Assembly: GCF_036417845.1 (NCBI RefSeq)
Contig: NC_089980.1
Span: 62,990,501-63,054,500 of the forward strand
DNA from: Apteryx mantelli
Lineage: Eukaryota > Chordata > Aves > Apterygiformes > Apterygidae
Reading direction: 5' to 3'
DNA: 64,000 nt
Shown piece after piece: positions 42,311 through 55,500 of the stretch; position 1 is the stretch's first letter; the number at the start of each line of letters is the position of its first letter. The position numbers and the translations under genes are program-made. The notes beneath the pieces are model-generated. The model saw nothing but the letters and a program-made list of their open reading frames with translations. It was not told the origin of the DNA and made no database searches.

Positions 42311-45300
42311 TCCTCATTGTTCTGCATTGGTTTACATGGCTTATTTGTATGCAGTGTATTTACAGTACGCATTTTTTCTTGAATTTGTCCCTGTGTTCAA
42401 TCCTACATCATATAACTTAAGCCTGAGGTGTGTTATCTTACTAATTGTGCTATCAGTGTGTGCTATCTTATTAATTTCAGGCCAGACTGATGGTGCTTAT
42501 TCTACAGGTTGTTTCCTTATAAGCAAATAAGAAAAAAACATGGGGAAAGTTTAATAAAAGCAAACCCAGAGTTAAACTTAGCTGTTAAAAGATAGTGTGA
42601 TAGAAGTATCCTGTAGGTAAATATACCAATTAAACAATGAAACTTCAAGGAGTTAATAACTCAGATTTTTTCTTAAAATAGATACAAGTCCTGTATGTGT
42701 TTTTTTTTTTTTTTTCTAAACACCTAGCTGAAGGGCAATTTGAGTTGACTTTAATTTTTTTCACGTTCTGCATGTGTTATCAACTATACATTTATTGTTC
42801 AGTAGCAATATGAGTTACTACAAATTTCTTAGAACCTCAATTTCTGGTGGTATTTTCTGTCTACTTTTTTAGTGATGGTGACATGTAAACAAGGAGATGA
42901 AAAAGGCTCTGGCTCTAAATAAGTATTGGTTAAAAGGAAAATAAAAGTATTTTTAAAGTACTATACTTACTAGTAAACTTAAGTCCAGTTTCAGCACTTG
43001 TACTTGAAAACCTCTTTATTATCTGATGACTAACAAAATTATTCTAGTGGTTTTATAGGAGAGACAAAAATTATAAGTAACTGCTTATAGCTTTGCAATT
43101 CACTCTGGAGGAGACATTGAGACTCCTGTTTGAAAGCTGTATTTAGTTCTAGGAGATATCTGGGTGTGTGTTAACTTTAAATTACAGTGTTGTAATAAAT
43201 TCCTAGATGAAAAATGGTACTGTAGAAAACCTTTTATAAGCGGCATATTATATGAAAATTAGCATCTGCAGTAGTATTGTCCAAGACAAAGGGATGTAAT
43301 TTACTATCAGTTGCTGTCTTGTATGTTAGAAACATGCTAGTCTATATACCACTGCTACTTTAATTTCATAGGGCTTATAAGTGTGTTAAAATTAGTTTGT
43401 ATTTCTCACCAGAAGCATAAATCCCACTGGGAATACCTGGTGGTTTCCTGAACATTACTTTAGCCTCCACTCTCTGAAAAATGGCAGTTCCAAGTTGAAT
43501 GCCTGAAAGGGAAGGTATTATCAGACTTTATCTGATAATACAGATAGTAACAAGCCTTGTAGTGAAATTTACGGTGGTGGTTCAAAACTCAGTTTGAAAC
43601 TCATGCCAAGAAAAGGGTAAACCTCTTTTCACCTGCTATAAATACAGGGAATCATAAAATATCACCTGGGTTAGAGTAATTGCCATTAATTTGTTTTATG
43701 GTTAAAAATGCGTAGCTTTCAAGCAGTGACAACTTGCCACTTACATCTGTCAGTTACTATATTGGGACGTTCATGTTTTAAAACCTCATATAAAGATAAT
43801 TTGAGTAGTTTATTTTCTCAGTAGGAAGTGGGGCAAAATTTTTAGACAGTGAACCATTTTAAAACAGATAAATATATTTATTTTTTAGTTACACTGTTCT
43901 TAGAATAAAAGCTGGCTTAAGCTCGTATAGGAAAATAATTGTAAGACAAGATAAGCCATTCCCCTTTTCATTTTCTACTCACATGGTGTCTTCTAAATAA
44001 GCTGGCTGGGGTGTTTTGTTTGCTTGATTTATCCAAAATGAAAGCAACCCAGCAATTCCATCAGTTAATAACCAAAAAAACCCCAACCAACCAACAACAT
44101 ACAACTGGCTTGCTTCCTGAACATTTGCTGCAAAGCATTAGGGAATTACAGTCTAACAGTGCATATAGAAATGCTAACTATAATGTTACTGTTCTTGGCT
44201 GTTCATCAATGAATACTTGCAGCTTATATTATGACATGTTTAATAATCCTAAAGGTAATTAGTTCATTTTAACAGAAGACCAAATTTAATCAATTACCTA
44301 TAGATATAACATATTTCTCTTTAAAACTAGATACTGCATAATCTTGCTGTATAGGTCTTAAGCATTTGGGGGAAAATCCTATTTCCAAAACTCCTGTTGA
44401 CTTCAGAGAATTCATCTTTTATCATATGTATTGGCAGAGCAATTCTTATTTTTACTGCTCAGATTTCCAGAGAGTACAGCTGGCTGATAAGAGATACAAA
44501 ACTAAATTTACATGTTTTTTCTAGGATCATTAAAGAAGGGGACGGGTGGTTCCTACCAACCTATGCATGACAGTTGACTTCAATTCCCTGGATCTCTTCA
44601 TGTGGATTTCCTGGCAAATACCAAGATGAGGTTTATTTTCAACAAGGTAGTTCAGACCTAATTCCTATTAATTTTTGTAATTTGTGTTTTTGTAGTCTGA
44701 TAAACATGGGTTCTGTAGGAACTTAATATATACTTGTTAAAAAAAAAAAAAGAGGTTTTTGTGGTAGCCAAGAGGATCCTTCAGTACAATGTAAATTTTA
44801 TCTGGTGTTTGTCTTGAGTCTGCAGAATGCTTCATAATTTTGAGGGAAGATCTCCCCTCAATGATCTTTCTGGAAAGCTAATTTTTAATGGGTCTTTTAA
44901 CTCATTTGCCCTAACTATTCAATACTGATTCTTTTATCTGATGAGGTAAAGGTACAAGAATGAAGCTTTCTGGTGAGTGTTAAAGGCAGCTGAATTGCTA
45001 CTTGGAGGAAAAGAGGTGTTGGGAAACAAGCAGTGAAGTGAGGAAAGGAACAGAAATGAACAGAAAAAAGACAACTTAGCTAAAAAGGTGTTAGGATCAG
45101 CAGCACTTGCTATCAGTAGATTGACAGAAACATTTGCTTTGCAAAGCAAGTTTTCATAGCTTAAAATGCTATTTTGTGCTGTTGTGGTATCCTATTTGGT
45201 GCAAAATAGCTGTAAAAGAAGCACCTAGTAGAGAATTCCTGGTGGCAGAGCCTTGCCTTATGTTAGTCCTCATACCCACCAACTGAGGTGGTAGGCCCTA

Positions 45301-48300
45301 TGATGTTTGACTTTCTATGGGTATAAAGGATTGTTTGCATGCTGAAGTACAGGCTGTCTTCCTGTATCTGCTTGCAGTAATGAGGCCCTGAGTTTTAGGA
45401 AGCTGTTAATGGTTGGTTCCTCTACTGTATGTCTGGACATAACTTGGATGATGTGACAAATGAGGTCAAAGACTTACCTTCACTTTTGATTTAGAACAGT
45501 CTATCTAAGAAACTGACTTGCTTTACACAAAAACTGAAACCCATGAAACTGCAAACTGAAAGAGAAATACATGAATGAATTCCTTCCTCGCACCTCTACA
45601 AGTTTCTTTTAAGACCTAAAAGAGCAAGGCTATCTAATAGATGTTTATTTAGCCCCCCCATCACTGATTTGCAGCCCTAAAAACACATGACTCTGCATAT
45701 GTCAGATTCTGTTAGGGATTTATGCAGTTGCAAGTTAGACAATATCTGATTATAAAGGGGAAAATACACCTAGGCACCTGAGGTCAAAAGGAACTGCTGT
45801 GGTGTGGACTGGCCTTTTGTACTCAGTGTCTGCTATGTCTGCTGCTGCTAAGCTACGCTCCAGTTGGTTCAAGGCTGAATTTGTCTAACTGCTCCTCCCA
45901 GTCATTACTGAGTGTATCACGGCTCTTCTCCAGCAATAAGATTTACATGCAGTAATTTGTTCAGCCTCCTTTTCAAAGAGCAAGGTTAAGCTCTTTAAAC
46001 TTATGAAACTTTTTTTCACTCCTTTCTAGAATTTCCAGTTTCTACTGGAATGTTATGCTTATTGGTCTCAGCAGTGCTTGCATGGAAAGGTGATCTTGCT
46101 TTCCTATTCCTGCCTAATATTAACCTTTGAAACATCTAGTGACTGATCGACTTGTTTTACTGCGGGCATTGCGCTCTGAGTACATGTTGACATATTACAT
46201 AAACGATTTTTCTTCTCTGAATCAGCTGTAAGCACACATCTATTTTGTGCACAACTTTCATTGTTTGTTCATATACTACCTTTTATTTCAATCAATTTTA
46301 ATGCATTGATTATCAATCATAGTCCAATTCAGAAGTAGCCTATTCTTTTTTGCTTTCTCATTAGTCTTTGTGTCATCTGCCTACTAGAAAAAATATTCTC
46401 AAGGATATTGCTAGCAATTTGGATGTTGGGCCAACACTTGACCCTAAAGGGATAGAATGCTGTTAGTTCTGACCCTATTAGGAAACATCAGTGAACTGCT
46501 AGCCTGGTATCTCAGTGAGTTAATCTTTAATCCTATCCATCACGTGCCCTGTTAATGCCATACACAGCAAGTCCTTTAGTCCTCTTTCCAAATAGAAAGT
46601 ACTAAGTCATTGCCCTGGAAATAGAGAAATCTAAATATGTCATATCAGCACAGTTGCTTTTGTTAACCAGACCTGCAGTCTTGCTAAAAGGATTGCTATG
46701 TCTGTCTGAAAAGATCTGCTTTCCATGAAGATGTCCTGCCTGATAATAATTTATGTTTTGCTTCTAATTCTTGGGTGATAAAATTCCTTACCTTAACCCC
46801 TTATTTTGTCTACAATTCACAAGAGGTTGATTGACCTTACAGCATTACAGAAGATTCTACTGCTTTTTAAAAATACCGGCATCATTTGGCAGTCCTCCAG
46901 TTCTTTGGGATTTTTTGCTTTTCAATAGCAAACTGTTACCAGTGGTTCAGATAATTCAGTTCCTTAATATTCCAGGAGTAAGTTTTAAAGACCTTTTCTG
47001 GAACAATTTTAATTAATTTAATTTTAGTGAAAGAAGCCTTATATTCTCCTTCATTACTTCTGCAAGACTTTGTTTTAATATCAATATCACATAAAAGAAA
47101 TTCATCCTCCCACTTCCTTCTAAAAACAGAACATTAATGTGTTAAATGCTTCCTGACTTTCCTATAACCCTGGTTATGATTCTGCCATCTATATGTATAT
47201 TTCATTCCTAATATATATTTTAATGACCTTCTATTGCTTTTAACCGCACAAGCAGGAGAGTGACATTAGCCTAAGAGTTAAGGAAGTAATAGCAAACCTT
47301 CCATATGTTGTGAGCCAGAAATATTCATTTCTGTCAGGAGCACATGCTATACCAGATCTGTAGTGAGAAGATTTAGCCTATTTGCTCCTTGGTGCAGCAC
47401 TCTTGCTTACGCTCAGCTCCCGCAGTCTGTCTTGTGAGGTTGGGGCAGAGCAAGAGGTAGGACACTGACAGTGGCACCATCTACCAAATCTGGCATGCAC
47501 ACCAGAGATTCTCTTATCTCAAGATAAGGCACTGGTCTGCTGGGAAAAGCTGTTTTTTCTCCCTTGCTCCCAGGATTACTGTTTCTCAAGAACAATGGTT
47601 TTACAGCAGTTACTTCAGCAGAAGGAGCCATGCATGAGCTTCCTTATGAGGAAAAAGTGGTAAATAACCTGTCCTTAAACTTTAGCAGTTGAATGCTAAT
47701 ACCTACACATTCAAATTCACAATTATAATAGTAGCCAACATTATTCCAGCAATTCAGCAGGAAGACTGATTTGTATTTTTTGATCTCCTAGATGTATGTT
47801 TTCATACTGCAGTAACACTGAATCACCATCCTTATCCCCTTTACAGGAGTTGTGGGGGTTTGGGGTGGAGGTCACTTTCAAGTTAGGGTCCCACATTTGG
47901 TCTGTGTTCCAAAGACTTTTTGCCTGGTACTAAAAGAGTATTACACCTGTCTCCAATGTACTAGGTATTCCTTTTCCATACCTTGATTGTTAGTTGGCAA
48001 GAGGAATAGGGAAGGGAGTCTTCAGAAGGAGAAAGGTCCCATCCCTCTCTGAGCATGGTAGGCCTCAAGGTGACAGTTCAAATGCCAAACTTAAGGATAC
48101 TGCAGGGGTGGAAGTTCTGGAGTGAACTTCCCAGTTCCCTAATGATGATTTCTTCCCCATTTCTCAAGATAGGTCCAGGTTAAAATTGCTTTAGCAATGA
48201 TCTTCTGGCTACCTGGGAGGTTCCTCAAGGGGCCAGTGCCTGTTCTTCCTCTTGTACTTACGGTACACCTCTCACATGAAATTTTAGGTGTCTCAGGTGT

Positions 48301-48980
48301 CTCCATAAGTGACTGCATTTCCCAGGCACATTCCTTGGGTTGTGGTGGTTATGAAGCGGCGGGTGGTTGCCAATGCAGCCCTGGAACGGGCGCTGACATG
48401 GGGGCACAGTGGTGGCCAGCGAAAGCGCCCCACCGCGCTCCTGCTCAGCCCTTCCTGACCTTGGAAGCAGTCTTGACCCTAGCGGCATAGTCAGAAACAA
48501 GGGGCTGGTTTACTGTCCGGCTCCAGACGTGGTGATCACCGCAGGGCTGCCTGATAGCTACCCTACAAAGTACTGGGCACTGATCTGCACACCTTATCTC
48601 TTTTCCCATTTCTTGGCCTTCCTTTTCACTGCCCTTGCGTCTCCTTTCCTCCACCTGCCTACTCCCAAACAAGCTCATTTCCCCACTGTTTGCAGTTTTG
48701 CTGCATCTGGAATCAAATCTGGTATTTCTGTACTGTTACCTAGGTAATCTCAGCCTTACATGGTATTACTGATATGGTTAGCCAGGCACTTGGTGGCCTT
48801 GCAAGATGGTACTCCCCTAAAGGTCCTCAGTACTCCCATCCGCTTATCTGTGAGGCTTGGCTGTTTCTCACGTACCTCCCCCTCAGCCACCGGTGGGCTC
48901 CGGCCATCCCTAGGCGCTATCTGCAACTTCTGCCGGCTTCTCACGCTGTTTTATGTTGTTATGCCCCGCTATTTCTCACG
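42311..48980. other. Intergenic region between WTAP and SOD2
   Basis: About 6.7 kb. No known gene recognised. It contains a minus-strand exon-like segment at 43410-43502 with good splice sites. From about 48250 the DNA becomes GC-richer as it approaches the SOD2 CpG island. Confidence 0.7.
43410..43502 (-). other. Orphan exon-like segment of unknown gene
   Basis: On the minus strand the acceptor CCTTCCCTTTCAG is followed by 93 nt and the donor CTTCTG|GTGAGA. In the frame entering at phase 1 and leaving at phase 1 there are 30 open codons beginning IQLGTAIFQRVEA and ending PSGIYAS. The other two forward frames have stops. I do not recognise the peptide. No convincing partner exons were found, though 45280-45341 on the same strand could splice in phase. 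Confidence 0.35.
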
Positions 48981-49563
48981 TCACGTCGGGCCGTTTTCCA
49001 CTGCCTCTTCAGTTAGCTTGACCTCAGGCCAGGGCCTAGCCGGCGCCCCACGCGTTTGCCCGCAGCCCCGCGGCGGCTCGCCCCGCACTGCGGTGCGGTG
49101 CTGGCACCGAGCAAACACGAGCGGGTGCCCCTGGGCCTCCCCTTCCTGAGCAAGGGGGTCGGGCACCTCCTCCGCCCGAACCAAGACGAGCCTCGCACCG
49201 CTGCTCTGAGCTACGCGCTACCCAAACGGCTCGCGCCGCCTCCCGGACCCAGCCCCGGGCGCAGCGCCTGCAGGCGGCGACCTCACACCGGGCGGGACGG
49301 CGGTGCCCGGCCGGCGGCGACTGCTGCCTGTGCCACCGGCGCCCAGGAGCCGGGGCTCCGCCGCGCACGGGAAATCCACCCGTCTACAAATCCGCTATCC
49401 CACATTTCTCTCCCCCTGCTCTTGCGCTTGCCCCCGTGTTTCCGCCCAGCGCCGCGGGGGGCGGGCGGCGCCGGGGCGGGCGCAGGCGCAGCGCGGAGGG
49501 CGGCGGGTAGCGAGCAGCGTTGCGCTGCGCTGTCGGGGGGGTGCTCAGCTGCGAGCCGCCGCC

Positions 49564-49592
49564 ATGTTGTGCCACCTCGCCTCGGCGGGCAG
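49564..49592 (+). CDS. SOD2: SOD2 exon 1 (coding part)
   Basis: Encodes MLCHLASAG and two bases of Arg. The donor is GGCAG|GTGGGAG. An untranslated leader of unknown length precedes it in the CpG island. Confidence 0.93.
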
Positions 49593-52500
49593 GTGGGAGC
49601 CGCGCCGCGCCGCGCCGCGCCGCGGGGGAAGGGGGGAGAAGGCGGCGGCAGCGGCTGCAGCGGGAGCTCAGCGGCAGCCGCGGCGTGAGGCGGTGGCGAT
49701 ACCGCCCTCTTCCTCCATGGCCGGGAGGCGGCGGCGGCGGGGGGCAGCCCGCTCCGCTCCGCTCCCCTCACCGGGGGGGGCGTCGGCTCCCCCCGTCGCG
49801 GGGCTCGTCGCCATTTCGGGCGGGCGGAGGCCGCGCGGCTGCTGCCGCCGCTGGCGCCGGGAGTTTGCCGCGGCCTCGCCGGGCGCCTCTCGGCTCTGCC
49901 GGCTGTTGTCTTTCAACCGCCTGGGGCTCTGCCCTGCTTGCTGCCCCCAATAAGCCCACGCTCTCCGCGGGGGTGCCGCCGGGCTCCCTCATCTTTGTCA
50001 GGCCGCGTCACCCCTGTGTGGGGCCTCCTCCGCTGCGACAGCCGCGCGGATTTTGTTGCTGCAGGGTCTCCTGCTTTATGCCAAGGTCACCTGCGAAAAT
50101 ACAAAAGGGCCTTGGGACCTGAGCTTCCTCCCATCCCAGCAGTTCTCCTTTCATTGCAGTTGCCATGCCTCACCAAAAAGCAAGGGGGAAAAGGGGTAGA
50201 GGTTGCCTGAAACGTTGTTTTCTTTGGTGGGCTTCCCCTCCCGCTTTCTGGTCACATAGTGTGTAGTTTCAGGTACCAGCCTTAAGAGCAGTGGAGCACG
50301 TGTATTTCTGCTGAAATACGTGGGGCTGCTGGCAGAAGAAAAGTTAATGTTATAACAGTTCTGTCCCAGGACCCCAGTGTCTGTTTAATTTTTCAACTTG
50401 TTTATTTTTTTAGTGCAGGGACCACTTAACCATTTTGGATGGTGAGGGAGTGAGATTTACCAGGGACGTTCTGTCTGGCTTCTGTTTAACCCAGTCAGTA
50501 AAGACTGGGTGAAGCTTTGAATGTTAGTGAGCTACTGCTGGCTTCCCCTTGCTCCCCCCACCTTTGCCTTGCCTGTTCGCATGTGGGAGGCTGAGTCTTT
50601 GTGGTGGCTTTGTGCAACACAGGCTGAGAACTGCAGCTTTACACTGTGAAGCCCTCTGTCTGTGTCCTTCCGGTGAATTCATCTTTGTAGTTAAGCTATA
50701 GAGTGTGTAGCTTCCAGCTCTTGAAACAGGAAAATAGGACTTCTTTATCTAAGATACTGCTAAGATATTAAGATGCTTTATCTAAGATACGTGTACTTAT
50801 AGCAGCTGATCATAACAGTCATGGTTTGTCTAGTTCAGTGTTAAAGCACAAGTACTGAATAAAACTACTTCCTTCTGGGTTTTTCTTTTTTTTTCTCTCT
50901 TCCAGGAGCAGTGCTAAGTTGGTAGCGCCATTGGGATGCTTGGTCTCTAGGCAAAAGCACACTCTTCCAGATTTGCCGTATGACTATGGGGCTCTTGAAC
51001 CTCATATTAATGCAGAAATCATGCAGTTGCACCATAGCAAGCATCATGCTACTTACGTAAACAACCTGAATGTTGCAGAGGAGAAATACAAAGAGGCTCT
51101 TGCAAAAGGTTTGTATATTCACAATCAACAGATGAAAGGGAAGCTAGTCAAAATACATGCTATAGGAAAAACAGGTTAACTTTTCTTTCCAGGGGAAATA
51201 CTTTATTTTAAAAGTTTTGAAATATCTAATTCAAGCTTGCTTTTCTCTTTTTTTACAAAGTGAAATGTTTTAAGGAAAAAAACTTTTACTGTGAGCTTCG
51301 GTGGTGCTGATACTTAGAAGCTAGGTGTAGCTAAAAGCATGAATTCTGCCCTCTTTAGTGCTGTAAACCTAGAAGAAACTGCAGTGATTCCTGTGGATTT
51401 AGTCTGTATTTGCAGAAGTAACTGGAACCAAAGGCAAGTCAGTAGGAACTTGCAGTCATTTTATGGAACAAATGCTTTGTAATGAAAATGTAGTAACAAA
51501 ATTATATGAAGCAAAACTTGTGTAACTGGATGGTTTTCACATCAGATGTTCTGTTGATTCTTATAGAATAACCTTTCAGACAGAGGTAAGAGAAAGGTGG
51601 TTAATACATATGACATTCAATGAAGAGATCTTAATCTTGCTGCCAGCTATGCCACTGGGTCAAATTAAGGGGTTATCTAGCTCACATGCCAGTGTGAGAT
51701 GCTAAAATACACAGCAAACCATCTTGGATTTGTTTCTTAACTTCTCAAATTCAATCTTGAGCAACACTGACTTCTCTGAAAACTGTTACAGTCATTCTAG
51801 CCAAGTTCTGCTGAAACAGTTAAATGCCTTTTTTTTAATCCTTTCGATGTTTATGGGACTGATGAAAATGAATGAAGAGTGTTATATCTTATTAACAACA
51901 TGGAAATATTTCCTGTTTTTTTTTCCTATACTTATCTTTCTAAAGATTCTCTACATATATGTGAGAGGTAATCAGTTCATAAATTCAGCTCTGACTGGCT
52001 GCCATGTGGTTCCACAGTGTAATTTAATTGCTTGGATGACAGTGAGAATTATGAATATCTGAGTAAACTGGAACCCCGTAGCCCCTGAGAAATAACGGGT
52101 GTGCTTGAATAATGAATGTTGATTACTTATGAAAGATTAGAGATTTTCAAGCGTCTAAGTAAGCCTAAAAATATCTTGTGCAGTCTAAATTAAGGAACTA
52201 ATGAGATTCCATTAAAAATTGTGACATCAAGATTGCTTGTTGCTTTGTCCTGCCATTGATGGATCTAGGAAAGTTGTATTCCAGCGATTAATTAGCGCAA
52301 ATAGAACTGAGGAGGGAATCTAAACTTGAAGAAATTGGTATACCTGTTGCTGCTGTTATTAGTTATGTTTAGTGCCTAAGGTTTCAATCACTAGTGGTGG
52401 CAGAATTATTGGGTAGCAAAGATGTCTGCAGTGTTGTGGATCCTCTGACATATTTTTAACAAATACTACCCTTTGATGAGCTCTCGTAACTTGCTGCTGG

Positions 52501-55500
52501 ACGTAGTGTACCTAGATGGAGAACTTAAATTTTCCTTAAGGATTTTTGTGGGCGTTACTTTGCAAGTGAATAATATATTGGTGGTTATCATGAACATGGT
52601 ACATATTTGCTTACAGTATGTTTTTTTGTGTTTTGATTTGGCTCTGTTCCTAATTGACATTCCAATGTACTATACATATAATATTTTGACCTTCATTATA
52701 AAACCAGGCTTTAGGAAAGAGCAAAGTCTGAACTGCTGCCTAATTCTGTCAGTACTGTTCTTCCATACTTAAAAACTGAGCACAACCAAAATTTTCTGCA
52801 CCAACGTTCAAAATTGTTTTACACAACGCATTTAATTGTCATTTAATACCTCTTTCAGATAACGCAACCTTGCTATTGGCTTTCGTTCAGCAGTAGAAAA
52901 TAAATTATTCTTTTCTGATCATCTTTAGCATGTTCTTAATCTATCTACATCTACTTAGGTAACTCAGCTAAAACTCTGGGCTGAGTCCCACGAGCTTATG
53001 TTGTCAGCTCTTTTGAAAATCAGTATGCAATTCTGTGTCTGGGACCAACACAGGAAGTAATATCTTTGTTCCAGAAAGCTTTCGGCATAAGCTATTTTAC
53101 TGAGTGTTGTGTGACACCTGACATCCTTAACTTGATACCTGAATTCAGCATCTACCATTTGTACCAGCTACAAGGGATGCTTTGTTCCCGTCCTGTTTCT
53201 GTCTGGTTTTGTTGCTCTGGGTATGATTGTGACTGCAGGTACAGAGACCACACACTAATAACAGCTTTTTTTAAACTCATAGGTTTATTTCTGAATGGGA
53301 AAAAATTCAACCTATATTGCACTTAAAAGTGAATTTTTGTAGAGACAAAGTTACTCTTAAGAAAGGTTTATAGAAAATTGTGCTTACCTTCTGTGTCTTA
53401 AGGAAACACTTTACTATAACAGTGATCATTTCCAGCAAAAATGAAAAGTCATGGGTGCTTGACTGAGCACTGCTGTGATTTATTTTAACAGAGCTCTGAA
53501 TGCTGTTTTTTGGGACTTGTGAGTCATTGGAGCTTAACATCTTCAACCAGATGTTTTATTCATAGGAGGCCTACCAAGGCTGTTGTAGTTTCTTACGGGT
53601 ACGAGGCAATACTGAGAACCTGTAATCCTATGTTAAAACCTTAGAAACAGGTGTGCTACTGCTGCACTCCCTGCCCTCATGTCTTTCTATGACTCATTCA
53701 CTCCTATAGGAAGACTTCCAGCACTGATTCCTGAAAGTGAGTGGAAGAAACAGTTGTTTGCATTGATTTCGTGTGAGAGAATGTATTGTAGCAGTGGACA
53801 AAGCTTCAAAGAACTGCCAAAAAAGCAACAAATTCTTTTAAAGTCAAAATAGCATACAAAACAACGGTACTAAAGTTTCTCTCCTTTAGAGATATAAGGC
53901 ACCAGTGAATGTTTTAAGGAATGTGACATGTGGAGGGGAAGAAGCACAGGGCTGTCTGATCTTGGGTGACATAAGGATTAGCTATATGCAGAGCTGGAAG
54001 CAAAGGTTGGGATTACATGTAAACTACTCGTATGGTCTGTGGAAGCTTCTAAATGGAGTCCTGATGTTTGTTTTTCTCTTGGAGTTAAAAGCCTGCTTGG
54101 ACTGAGAATAGATGGGGAGTTCACCAATGTTTAACAGTGGTATTTGGAAGAGAGGTTTCTGATGCAAAATTCTGAATGAGGGGAGCTTTTTGTTCATGTA
54201 TGTACTCACTGTACTCATCGACTTTCTGGAGCACAATCTATTTGCCCTGTGAATATTTTAAGAAGTTTTAAAATTCTTAACTTGCAAATCAATGAAGCTA
54301 ATGGGCACGCAGTGGTGTTCTTTTGTAGTAATAATACTGGGAAGCTTACAGATGCTAGTCTTTAAAATGTTCTGGTTCCACTAGTTGCTTTATCCTGCTA
54401 TGGAGTGGCAGTAGATACTTGCATACCCTGTGTGTAGTGTGGGTTGCCTGATAGGTGCAATATTGGCACATCACATATCATTATGGGATAAGAAAAGGTA
54501 GTTTGAAATCTTTAACATGGTTTATGACAGTGGCTATTTAAAATATTGATAATCACAACCTCTTTTTTTCCATAGACATGTTATAGGTTTGTAAGACTAA
54601 TAGGTTTGGACTATAGGTTTGTAAGACAGATTTTGGAGAGCAGTGGGTGCCTAGTTGTTACTTAGTGACTACTGTAGTGATGTTGTTTTTATTAATTTTT
54701 TTTATCTTCTGCATCTTTAGGTGATGTTACAGCTCAGGTGTCTCTTCAGCCTGCGATTAAGTTCAATGGTGGGGGTCATATCAATCACACCATCTTCTGG
54801 ACTAACCTTTCTCCTAATGGAGGAGGAGAGCCTAAAGGTTAGTGTTTGTTATTGTGGTTTATTGAGTCAATTTTAATTGACTGTTAGAACTGATGGTCTT
54901 TTCTCTCTTTGGAAGAGTCCAAAGGATCTTTATTTTTCAGAGTTAATTTGCCTTTCTGTGACAATTATCACCGTTCTGAGGAATTCAGGGTCTTTTGGAT
55001 GAAAGGCAAAATACAAAAACCTGGTCCTGTGCTAAGTATTTTTAATTTCTAACGTTGATTACCTGTACGCTGCAAAATAATTGGCTATTGCTATAAATTA
55101 TCCCTTCCGTCGTCTTAAGAGAAAATAGTTACCCAAAGCTGTGCTAATAAAGATACGACATACATGTACTCAGTTCACATGGAGATCCAGAGATCATGTA
55201 CAACCCAGTGTAGTGGCTGGATTGAGTTGTATTAACTGACCACTCACTGCTTTCCATGGTAGCCTACACTCTGGTTTGGGGCATAAACTTTCAGCCCTCT
55301 ACATTTGACAGCCTGAGGGCTGAGCGACAGATCTTCTGAAGGTTCATCTCAGTTGTTTCCGTGTCTTATTCAGCCATGCTAGCAGTGAAGTGATGCATGT
55401 GTTCTTGTGGAACTTTCCAGGAACAAGTTTTTTCGTGAAGCCTGGTGTAGTTAATCATCCCGAAATGTCATGATTGTTACTCTAAGAACAACTTTTTTTC

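Larger units (their letters stand above)
48985..49990. promoter_or_regulatory. SOD2: CpG island / promoter of SOD2
   Basis: GC- and CpG-dense block with GC boxes GGGGGCGGGC (49456-49465) and GGGGCGGG (49473-49480) about 85-110 bp upstream of the SOD2 start codon and no TATA box. A TATA-less, Sp1-type promoter is the known arrangement for vertebrate SOD2. Long open frames on both strands here are compositional. Confidence 0.85.

Noticed and set aside
45466-45560. Minus-strand segment with acceptor TATTTCTCTTTCAG and donor GAAG|GTAAGT
   Set aside because: Splice sites look good but all three frames contain stops. At most it could be a non-coding exon and there is nothing to link it to.
48258-48500. 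80-codon minus-strand frame with two donor-like sites
   Set aside because: No recognisable domain, GC-rich flank of the SOD2 island, no matching downstream exon.
49036-50122. Frames of 110-216 codons in the SOD2 CpG island
   Set aside because: Low-complexity Arg/Ala/Pro/Gly products on both strands. Only the short leader exon at 49564-49592 continues into SOD2.
51109-54720. NF-kB enhancer expected in SOD2 intron 2
   Set aside because: Only a partial match (GGGGAAATAC near 51192) was seen, which lacks the second half-site.
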